Source of the DNA: Brucella pecoris
GTDB taxonomy: Bacteria; Pseudomonadota; Alphaproteobacteria; Rhizobiales; Rhizobiaceae
Assembly: GCF_006376675.1 (NCBI RefSeq)
Contig: NZ_VEWK01000007.1
Coordinates: 186,001 to 250,000, forward strand
Reading direction: 5' to 3'
Length of the DNA: 64,000 nt
Position numbers and translations under genes: made by a program. Below are positions 57,893-64,000 of the stretch, one piece after another (position 1 is the first letter of the stretch; each line of letters begins with the position of its first letter). The notes beneath the pieces are model-generated. The model worked only from the letters and a program-made list of their open reading frames with translations, was not told the origin of the DNA and searched no databases.

Positions 57893-57911
57893 ATCTCTAT
57901 CCCCTGCGTTA

Positions 57912-58109
57912 TCAGGCCTCGTCCACGATGCGGACGAGATGCTGAACCTTGGCGATCATACCGCGAACCGAAGGAGTATCCTCCAGCGTGCGGCGGCGGT
58001 GCATTTTGTTAAGTCCGAGTCCGATCAGCGTTGCACGCTGTTCGGCTGGACGACGGATAGGGCTTCCGATCTGTTCGACCGTAACCGTCTTACCCTTCTT
58101 CTCAGCCAT
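57912..58109 (-). CDS. rpmD: 50S ribosomal protein L30
   Basis: A 65-residue protein, [24 protein letters not shown], then [25 protein letters not shown], the L30 signature. The ATG at 58109 is preferred over a GTG one codon earlier. It sits between rpsE and rplO. Confidence 0.95.
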   Translation of the reverse strand: MAEKKGKTVTVEQIGSPIRRPAEQRATLIGLGLNKMHRRRTLEDTPSVRGMIAKVQHLVRIVDEA

Positions 58110-58172
58110 CACTCAAATCCCTTGTCTATGGCGTATCCGGTGCCATTGCACCGGACTGGCACAAACTATCGG

Positions 58173-58733
58173 CTATTCTTCCGAACCGACCACATCATGG
58201 CGGCGAGCCTGAAGGGTCGAGTACTTGATGCCGCGCTGTGCAGCGATGTCCTTCGGATGCATCTGATGCTTCAGAGCATCGAAAGTCGCACGAACCATGT
58301 TGTATGGGTTCGACGAGCCGAGAGACTTGGCAACAACGTCCTGAACGCCGAGCGTTTCGAACACTGCACGCATCGGACCACCGGCGATGATACCCTTACC
58401 AGCAGGAGCTGCACGAAGCAGAACCTTGCCAGCGCCGTGACGACCCTGCACATCGTGATGCAGAGTACGGCCCGAACGCAGCGGTACGAAAATCATATCG
58501 CGCTTGGCAGCTTCTGTGGCCTTGCGGATAGCTTCAGGCACTTCACGAGCCTTGCCATGACCGAAGCCTACGCGACCCTTCTGGTCTCCAACTACGACGA
58601 GCGCAGCGAAACCGAAGCGACGACCACCCTTAACAACCTTAGCAACGCGATTGATGTGAACGAGCTTATCGACGAATTCGCTGTCGCGCTCCTCACGACC
58701 GCGATCTTCGCGGTTACGTTCTCTCTGTGCCAT
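58173..58733 (-). CDS. rpsE: 30S ribosomal protein S5
   Basis: S5 helps maintain decoding accuracy. The 186-residue protein shows [32 protein letters not shown], the double-stranded-RNA-binding start of the family, and [26 protein letters not shown] near the end. There is a short charged N-terminal extension. Confidence 0.97.
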   Translation of the reverse strand: MAQRERNREDRGREERDSEFVDKLVHINRVAKVVKGGRRFGFAALVVVGDQKGRVGFGHGKAREVPEAIRKATEAAKRDMIFVPLRSGRTLHHDVQGRHGAGKVLLRAAPAGKGIIAGGPMRAVFETLGVQDVVAKSLGSSNPYNMVRATFDALKHQMHPKDIAAQRGIKYSTLQARRHDVVGSEE

Positions 58734-58771
58734 ATCCTATTCCTTTATTATTTTCCGGAAGCACAAAATTA

Positions 58772-59134
58772 TTAGAAGCTCAGTCCGCCTTCGCGGGCAG
58801 CTTCGGCGAGAGCCTTCACACGGCCGTGGTAAATGAATGCACCACGGTCGAACACTACTTCGCTGACGCCTGCTTTAACGGCGCGCTCAGCAACCAGCTT
58901 ACCAACCGCAGCGGCTGCTGCGGAGTCGGCACCGGTCTTGAGCTTGCCCTTCAGGTCGCCATCCAGGGTCGAAGCAGCCGCGATGGTAACACCGCGAACG
59001 TCGTCGATAACCTGAACGTAGATGTTCTTGGAAGAGCGATGCACGCTGAGACGCGGACGGCCGTTTGCGACAGCCTTGACCTGACGGCGTACACGAGCAG
59101 CGCGACGCTGCAAAGTTTCTTTTGGCGATGCCAT
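58772..59134 (-). CDS. rplR: 50S ribosomal protein L18
   Basis: L18 binds 5S rRNA. It has 120 residues: [20 protein letters not shown] in the middle and [26 protein letters not shown] at the C-terminus, which are diagnostic. Confidence 0.97.
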   Translation of the reverse strand: MASPKETLQRRAARVRRQVKAVANGRPRLSVHRSSKNIYVQVIDDVRGVTIAAASTLDGDLKGKLKTGADSAAAAAVGKLVAERAVKAGVSEVVFDRGAFIYHGRVKALAEAAREGGLSF

Positions 59135-59146
59135 GACGCGCTTCCC

Positions 59147-59680
59147 TTACTTCTTCTTGCCTTCTTTGCGGACGATTTTCTCGCCAGCATACTTGACGCC
59201 CTTGCCCTTGTAAGGCTCGGGGCCGCGATATTCGCGGATCTCAGCCGCGACCTGACCGACCTGCTGCTTGTCGATGCCGGTGACGACGATTTCCGTCGGC
59301 TTCGGAACAGCAACAGTGATGCCAGCAGGCACGTCGTAGACCACTTCGTGGCTGAAGCCGAGCGAAAGCTGCAGGTTCTTGCCCTGCATGGCAGCACGGT
59401 AACCGACGCCGCTGATTTCGAGCTTCTTTTCAAAGCCGTCCTTCACGCCAACAAAAATGTTGGAGATCATCGTGCGGGACATACCCCACTTCGAACGAGC
59501 TTCTTTCGACTGGTCGCGTGGATCAACGCTGATAGCGCCTTCTTCCATCTTGACCAGAACTTCATCGTGCACGACGAAGGAGAGTTCACCCTTCGCGCCC
59601 TTAGCCTTGACGATCTGCCCATCAACACTGGCGGTCACGCCCGCCGGGACCGGCACGGGTTTTTTACCGATACGAGACAT
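59147..59680 (-). CDS. rplF: 50S ribosomal protein L6
   Basis: L6 lies near the sarcin-ricin loop and factor-binding site. It has 177 residues, starting [15 protein letters not shown], and the C-terminal signature [23 protein letters not shown]. The stop of rplF is 12 bases before rplR. Confidence 0.97.
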   Translation of the reverse strand: MSRIGKKPVPVPAGVTASVDGQIVKAKGAKGELSFVVHDEVLVKMEEGAISVDPRDQSKEARSKWGMSRTMISNIFVGVKDGFEKKLEISGVGYRAAMQGKNLQLSLGFSHEVVYDVPAGITVAVPKPTEIVVTGIDKQQVGQVAAEIREYRGPEPYKGKGVKYAGEKIVRKEGKKK

Positions 59681-59718
59681 TTTAATACCTGTCTTTTATC
59701 TGTTCGCTGTCAACCGCA

Positions 59719-60117
59719 TCAGAAGATGCGGCAGAGCAGCTCACCACCAACGTTTTGTTCACGGGCTTCATGATCCGCCATAACGCCCTTCGGCGTGGAG
59801 AGGATCGAGATGCCGAGGCCGTTCGCGACCTGCGGGATCGACTTAACCGACACGTAAACGCGACGGCCAGGCTTCGATACGCGGCTGATCTCACGGATAA
59901 CCGGAACACCTTCATAGTACTTCAGCTCGATTTCGATCTCGGCCTTGCCGTTCACGAATTCGCTCTGCGAGTAACCGCGGATGTAACCTTCAGACTGAAG
60001 AACATCGAGAACGCGAGCGCGTAGCTTCGAAGCCGGGGTCGTAACCTTGGTCTTCTTGCGGCCTACTGCGTTGCGGATACGGGTCAGCATATCGCCGAGA
60101 GGATCTGACACAGACAT
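59719..60117 (-). CDS. rpsH: 30S ribosomal protein S8
   Basis: S8 binds the central domain of 16S rRNA and in many bacteria represses its own operon by binding the rplE leader. It has 132 residues; [25 protein letters not shown] and the end [29 protein letters not shown] are typical. Confidence 0.97.
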   Translation of the reverse strand: MSVSDPLGDMLTRIRNAVGRKKTKVTTPASKLRARVLDVLQSEGYIRGYSQSEFVNGKAEIEIELKYYEGVPVIREISRVSKPGRRVYVSVKSIPQVANGLGISILSTPKGVMADHEAREQNVGGELLCRIF

Positions 60118-60127
60118 ATGCTACTCC

Positions 60128-60433
60128 TTACCAGCTCGACTTGACGATGCCCGGGATCTGACCGAGCGAACCCAACTGACGGAGCGCAATACGCGACATC
60201 TTCAGTTTACGGTAATAACCACGCGGACGGCCCGACACTTCGCAACGATTGCGAATACGAACCTTCGATGAATTGCGCGGCAGTTCGGCAAGCCGGATAG
60301 TGGCGCGGAAGCGCTCCTCCAGCGGAAGGCCCTGATCCATTACGATCGCCTTCAGGCGTGCACGCTTGCCAGCGTGACGCTTAACCAACTTTTCGCGGCG
60401 CTTGTTTTTTTCGACTGCGCTAGTCTTGGCCAT
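60128..60433 (-). CDS. rpsN: 30S ribosomal protein S14
   Basis: A 101-residue form without the zinc-binding cysteine set (the longer C-minus type). [27 protein letters not shown] and [26 protein letters not shown] are characteristic. It lies between rplE and rpsH. Confidence 0.97.
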   Translation of the reverse strand: MAKTSAVEKNKRREKLVKRHAGKRARLKAIVMDQGLPLEERFRATIRLAELPRNSSKVRIRNRCEVSGRPRGYYRKLKMSRIALRQLGSLGQIPGIVKSSW

Positions 60434-60459
60434 ATTAATATACCTCGCTACGCTTGCCG

Positions 60460-61017
60460 TTACTGCCGGAAGGGGAAGTTGAATGCACGCAGAAGAGCGC
60501 GCGCTTCATCATCCGACTTGGCGGTCGTGCAAACGATGATGTCCATGCCCCAGATTTGATCAACCTTATCGTAGTTGATTTCCGGAAACACGATGTGCTC
60601 CTTGATGCCCATGGCATAGTTGCCACGTCCGTCAAAACTCTTCGGGTTCAGGCCACGAAAGTCGCGGACACGCGGAAGAGCAATCGTGATGAAACGATCA
60701 AGGAATTCGTACATGCGGTCCTGGCGAAGAGTGACCTTCGTACCGATTGGCATGCCTTCACGCAACTTGAACGTTGCGATCGAGTTACGAGCGCGGGTGA
60801 TAACAGCCTTTTGACCGGCAATCAAGCCAAGGTCTTCGGCGGCAATCGCCGGCTTCTTGGAGTCGCCTGTGGCTTCGCCAACGCCCATGTTGAGGACAAC
60901 TTTGCTGATGCGTGGAATCTGCATCTCGTTGTCATATTTGAATTCTTCAAGCAGAGCCTTACGAATGTTTTCGTTGTAAAGCTTCTTGAAGCGGGGAAGT
61001 GCCTTAGCTTCAGCCAT
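60460..61017 (-). CDS. rplE: 50S ribosomal protein L5
   Basis: L5 binds 5S rRNA and contacts the P-site tRNA. It has 185 residues, with [22 protein letters not shown] and the [22 protein letters not shown] segment. Its ATG overlaps the rplX stop by eight bases, which suggests translational coupling. Confidence 0.97.
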   Translation of the reverse strand: MAEAKALPRFKKLYNENIRKALLEEFKYDNEMQIPRISKVVLNMGVGEATGDSKKPAIAAEDLGLIAGQKAVITRARNSIATFKLREGMPIGTKVTLRQDRMYEFLDRFITIALPRVRDFRGLNPKSFDGRGNYAMGIKEHIVFPEINYDKVDQIWGMDIIVCTTAKSDDEARALLRAFNFPFRQ

Positions 61018-61321
61018 CGATCAGCGCTCCAGAACGTTTTGCGACACGAACCTTCTTGCCATCCTCAACGCGGAAACCGACGCGTGTCGGCTTGCCGTCC
61101 TTGGGATCAGCAATTGCCAGGTTGGACAGGTGAATCGGCGCTTCCTTAGAGATAATGCCGGCTTCCTGGGTCTGGGTCTGACGCTGATGACGCTTCACAA
61201 TATTGATACCGCGAACGAGCGCCTGCTCGTCCTTCGGCATAACCTTGAGAACTTCGCCCTTACGGCCCTTGTCCTTACCGGACAGCACGACAACGCTGTC
61301 GCCTTTGCGAATCTTCTGCAT
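61010..61321 (-). CDS. rplX: 50S ribosomal protein L24
   Basis: An assembly-initiating protein of 103 residues with a KOW motif near the N-terminus ([25 protein letters not shown]). The stop lies inside the rplE start region. Confidence 0.96.
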   Translation of the reverse strand: MQKIRKGDSVVVLSGKDKGRKGEVLKVMPKDEQALVRGINIVKRHQRQTQTQEAGIISKEAPIHLSNLAIADPKDGKPTRVGFRVEDGKKVRVAKRSGALIDG

Positions 61322-61333
61322 CGTCTTGCTTCC

Positions 61334-61702
61334 TTACAGAACTTCCGGGGCCAGCGAGATGATCTTCATGTGGTTCTTTGCGCGAAGTTCGCGCGGAACC
61401 GGTCCGAAGATACGCGTGCCGATCGGCTCTTTCTTGTTATCGATGAGAACGGCTGCATTGTTATCGAAACGAATAACGCTGCCGTCCGGACGACGGATAT
61501 CCTTGGCGGTGCGTACAACAACCGCCTTCATCACGTCACCCTTTTTGACGCGGCCGCGCGGAATAGCTTCCTTGATCGACACCACAATGATGTCGCCAAC
61601 GGAAGCGTAACGCCGCTTCGAGCCGCCCAGCACCTTGATGCACATGACACGACGTGCGCCGGAGTTATCCGCCACGTCGAGGTTTGTTTGCATCTGAATC
61701 AT
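61334..61702 (-). CDS. rplN: 50S ribosomal protein L14
   Basis: L14 lies at the subunit interface. It has 122 residues: [28 protein letters not shown] and the C-terminal [16 protein letters not shown]-like end ([16 protein letters not shown]). rpsQ is 68 bases upstream. Confidence 0.97.
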   Translation of the reverse strand: MIQMQTNLDVADNSGARRVMCIKVLGGSKRRYASVGDIIVVSIKEAIPRGRVKKGDVMKAVVVRTAKDIRRPDGSVIRFDNNAAVLIDNKKEPIGTRIFGPVPRELRAKNHMKIISLAPEVL

Positions 61703-61770
61703 GACTGGCCGCCTTCTTTCCTCTCAGCTGGTTAAGGGCTCCTGCCCTACCTAAGCTGCGTGTTTATAAT

Positions 61771-62013
61771 TTAGCCTGCTGCTTCGTTCGTCAGAACGAC
61801 CCAGCGTTTGTCCTTCGAGATTGGAGCCGATTCCTGAATGGAAACGAGATCACCAATCTTGAACTGGTTGTTTTCGTCATGCGCTTTGTACTTCTTAGAC
61901 TGACGCACGGTCTTCTGGAGGAGCGGATGCGAATAGCGGCGCTCAACCTTGACCACAACAGTCTTATCATTCTTGTCGCTGACGACAACGCCCTGCAGAA
62001 CGCGTTTAGGCAT
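61771..62013 (-). CDS. rpsQ: 30S ribosomal protein S17
   Basis: An 80-residue 16S-binding protein, [36 protein letters not shown], with [15 protein letters not shown] near the end, the family signature. Confidence 0.96.
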   Translation of the reverse strand: MPKRVLQGVVVSDKNDKTVVVKVERRYSHPLLQKTVRQSKKYKAHDENNQFKIGDLVSIQESAPISKDKRWVVLTNEAAG

Positions 62014-62024
62014 TATATTCTTCC

Positions 62025-62225
62025 TTATGCCTTGCTTGCGGCCGCCTTCTGGCGGGCAATAGTCTTAATACGCGCGATGTCGCGGCGAACCTGCTTCACG
62101 CGCGCGGTTTTTTCGAGCTGGCCGGTGGCCTTCTGAAAGCGCAGATTGAACTGCTCTTTCTTCAGGGTGCCCAGCTCGTCACTCAGTTGATCGAGGCTCT
62201 TCGCCCGAACGTCTGCGGCTTTCAT
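62025..62225 (-). CDS. rpmC: 50S ribosomal protein L29
   Basis: A 66-residue helical protein ([38 protein letters not shown]) at the tunnel exit. The ATG at 62225 has GAGAGAGG upstream. The frame extends to 62342 inside rplP, but those residues are not L29. Confidence 0.95.
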   Translation of the reverse strand: MKAADVRAKSLDQLSDELGTLKKEQFNLRFQKATGQLEKTARVKQVRRDIARIKTIARQKAAASKA

Positions 62226-62238
62226 AGTTGCCTCTCTC

Positions 62239-62652
62239 TTATTCAGCAATGCGCTGGATAAAGCGCGTCTTGATCGGCAACTTTGCGGCGCCGAGTCTGA
62301 GGGCTTCGCGTGCCACATCTTCGGGTACGCCGTCAAGCTCAAACATTACGCGACCTGGTGCCACACGGCACGCCCAGTAGTCAACCGAACCCTTACCTTT
62401 ACCCATACGGACTTCAGTAGGCTTCGAAGTTACCGGCAGGTCAGGGAAGATGCGGATCCATACACGACCGGCACGCTTCATGTGACGGGTGATCGCGCGG
62501 CGGGCCGCTTCGATCTGACGTGCAGTGACGCGTTCCGGCTCAACGGCCTTCAAACCGAATGCACCGAAATTCAGATCCGTGCCGCCTTTCGAGTTGCCGT
62601 GAATACGGCCCTTGAACTGCTTGCGGAACTTGGTGCGCTTAGGCTGCATCAT
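62239..62652 (-). CDS. rplP: 50S ribosomal protein L16
   Basis: L16 shapes the A-site of the large subunit. It has 137 residues: [15 protein letters not shown], then [37 protein letters not shown]. Two ATGs in tandem (62652 and 62649) could each start it; they differ by one residue. Confidence 0.96.
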
Positions 62653-62690
62653 TGTTCTCTACTCCAAATTTCTCGCCCGCGGCCCGCTTT

Positions 62691-63401
62691 TTAAGCGTTT
62701 TCGCGGCGGCGGTTCGACGAGGAACCCTGATTGTCACCCTCGACCGCACGACGCTCGGAAGCCATCGGATCGTGTTCAAGGATTTCGCCCTTGAAGACCC
62801 AGACCTTCACGCCGCAGATACCATAAGCGGTCTTCGCTTCTGCCGTGCCGTAATCAATATCGGCGCGCAGCGTATGAAGCGGAACGCGACCTTCACGGTA
62901 CCATTCCATGCGAGCGATTTCCGCACCACCCAGACGACCCGAGCAGTTGATACGGATACCTTCGGCTCCAAGACGCATTGCCGACTGAACGGCACGCTTC
63001 ATGGCGCGACGGAATGCCACACGGCGTTCGAGCTGCTGAGCGATCGATTGAGCGACCAGGGTAGCGTCGATTTCCGGCTTGCGAACTTCAACGATGTTGA
63101 GCGACGTATCGGCATTGGTCATCTCGGAAAGCTTCTTGCGGAGCTTTTCGATGTCTGCACCCTTCTTGCCGATGATGATGCCCGGACGAGCCGAATGGAT
63201 CGTCACGCGGCACTTCTTGTGCGGACGCTCAATCACGATCTTGGAGATCGCAGCCTGCTTGAGTTCTTTATTAAGGAACTCGCGGATCTTGACATCTTCA
63301 TGCAGCAGTTTGCCGTACTCACCGGTATTCGCGTACCAACGCGAATCCCAGGTGCGGTTGATGCCGAGACGAAGACCGATCGGATTAATCTTCTGACCCA
63401 T
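62691..63401 (-). CDS. rpsC: 30S ribosomal protein S3
   Basis: S3 forms the mRNA entry site with helicase activity. It has 236 residues: [24 protein letters not shown], a KH domain with [16 protein letters not shown], and the C-terminal domain [12 protein letters not shown]. The ATG overlaps the rplV stop by one base (TAATG). Confidence 0.97.
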   Translation of the reverse strand: MGQKINPIGLRLGINRTWDSRWYANTGEYGKLLHEDVKIREFLNKELKQAAISKIVIERPHKKCRVTIHSARPGIIIGKKGADIEKLRKKLSEMTNADTSLNIVEVRKPEIDATLVAQSIAQQLERRVAFRRAMKRAVQSAMRLGAEGIRINCSGRLGGAEIARMEWYREGRVPLHTLRADIDYGTAEAKTAYGICGVKVWVFKGEILEHDPMASERRAVEGDNQGSSSNRRRENA

Positions 63402-63790
63402 TATGCGGCCTCCCCTTTTTCCGCGACTTCGCGGACAACAATGGTGAGATGCGAAAACGGCTTCTCGATGCGGCTGGCCTTACCACGTCCGCGGACATGG
63501 AAGCGCTTCATGACGATCGACTTGCCGACATAGGCTTCGGCGACGATCAGAGCATCGACGTCGAGGTCGTGATTGTTTTCAGCGTTTGCAATCGCCGACT
63601 CAAGCGTCTTCTTAACCGTATCGGCGATCCGCTTGCGCGAGAACGTCAGATCGGCAAGTGCCGCATTCACTTTCTTGCCGCGAATCATGCTCGCGACAAG
63701 ATTAAGCTTCTGCGGGCTGACGCGGAGCGTACGGGCGACGGCTTTCGCCTCGTTATCCTTAAGCTGGCGGGGAGCCTTGGCCTTGCCCAT
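63401..63790 (-). CDS. rplV: 50S ribosomal protein L22
   Basis: L22 lines the exit tunnel. It has 129 residues; [24 protein letters not shown] and [25 protein letters not shown] identify it. The start [17 protein letters not shown] includes a short basic extension. Confidence 0.97.
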   Translation of the reverse strand: MGKAKAPRQLKDNEAKAVARTLRVSPQKLNLVASMIRGKKVNAALADLTFSRKRIADTVKKTLESAIANAENNHDLDVDALIVAEAYVGKSIVMKRFHVRGRGKASRIEKPFSHLTIVVREVAEKGEAA

Positions 63791-63792
63791 CG

Positions 63793-64000
63793 TTACTTCC
63801 TCTTTGACTTCTTGTCCGCGCCATGACCGTAGTAGGTACGTGTAGGCGCGAATTCACCGAACTTGTGTCCGACCATTTCTTCCGAAATCGACACCGGCAC
63901 ATGCTTGTTGCCGTTGTAGACGCCGAAAGTCAGACCGACAAACTGCGGCAGGATGGTGGAGCGGCGGCTCCACATCTTGATAACTTCATTACGACCGCCT
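63793..64000 (-). CDS. rpsS: 30S ribosomal protein S19 (partial, C-terminal part)
   Basis: The frame enters from the right edge and ends at 63793, giving about the last 68 residues: [44 protein letters not shown] is diagnostic. The N-terminal 20-odd residues lie outside the window. The stop is two bases before the rplV start. The truncation is a window-edge effect. Confidence 0.95.
   Translation of the reverse strand, partial: GGRNEVIKMWSRRSTILPQFVGLTFGVYNGNKHVPVSISEEMVGHKFGEFAPTRTYYGHGADKKSKRK

Noticed and set aside
62652-63533. Open frame of 293 codons on the plus strand
   Set aside because: Antisense to rpsC and rplV; no family resemblance.

Overview
The window is a stretch of core chromosome from an alphaproteobacterium of the Brucella/Ochrobactrum group (Rhizobiales). 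This placement rests on gene content read from translations: EipB with cysteines at residues 69 and 278 as in Brucella, a GTTC-N7-GTTC SOS box upstream of recA, a PccR-type regulator next to propionyl-CoA carboxylase, DUF1489, DUF2336, an uppS-cdsA cluster without dxr, and four copies of a short palindromic intergenic repeat that resembles those common in Rhizobiales. The species cannot be fixed by eye. No tRNA, rRNA, CRISPR array, insertion sequence, prophage or plasmid gene was found.

Layout. 1-7.4 kb (minus strand): the envelope and translation cluster rpsB-tsf-pyrH-frr-uppS-cdsA-rseP-bamA, with bamA cut by the window edge. 7.6-8.5 kb: eipB, a periplasmic envelope-integrity protein. 8.6-11.5 kb (plus): ridA-like, glycerophosphodiester phosphodiesterase, FemAB/GNAT-like and HIT genes. 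11.5-15.6 kb (minus): azlCD and clpS-clpA. 15.6-16.3 kb: an AT-rich gap with a candidate small RNA. 16.3-20.1 kb: a D,D-carboxypeptidase with a SPOR domain, a small orphan ORF, DUF1489 and sdaA. 20.3-27.1 kb: small envelope proteins, MerR, VanZ-like, DUF2336, DUF883-like, queF, a lipoprotein and DUF924. 27.1-34.4 kb: propionate module, with a ScfR/PccR regulator divergent from pccB-pccA-mcm. 34.5-43.5 kb: mixed single genes including a low-affinity iron permease, aldo/keto reductase, trmJ-murI, DJ-1/PfpI, icd, GST and an ArsR/NIPSNAP/ABM module. 43.5-52.3 kb (minus): alaS, recA, an OmpA lipoprotein, a lytic transglycosylase, rarA and a Do-type protease. 52.5-64 kb (minus): the S10-spc-alpha ribosomal block from rpsS (cut by the edge) to rplQ, including secY, adk and rpoA.

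How the genes work together. The first block makes the ribosome-associated factors, nucleotides and lipid carriers needed for growth, and inserts outer-membrane proteins. pccB, pccA and mcm convert propionyl-CoA through methylmalonyl-CoA to succinyl-CoA. Their regulator has two perfect TTTGCAAA sites overlapping its own predicted promoter, which suggests autoregulation and control of the divergent operon. recA carries a visible LexA box. The ribosomal block is punctuated by a hairpin terminator after adk and a strong one after rplQ, which suggests that rpsM-rpsK-rpoA-rplQ can be a separate transcription unit.

Most of the window is ordinary core genome and I see no clear new multi-gene system. 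The most interesting signals are regulatory or very small: the PccR operator pair, a candidate sRNA near 16.0 kb, a 32-residue membrane peptide gene near 20.4 kb with its own promoter and leader hairpin, leader structures at rpsB and icd, and the palindromic repeat family.
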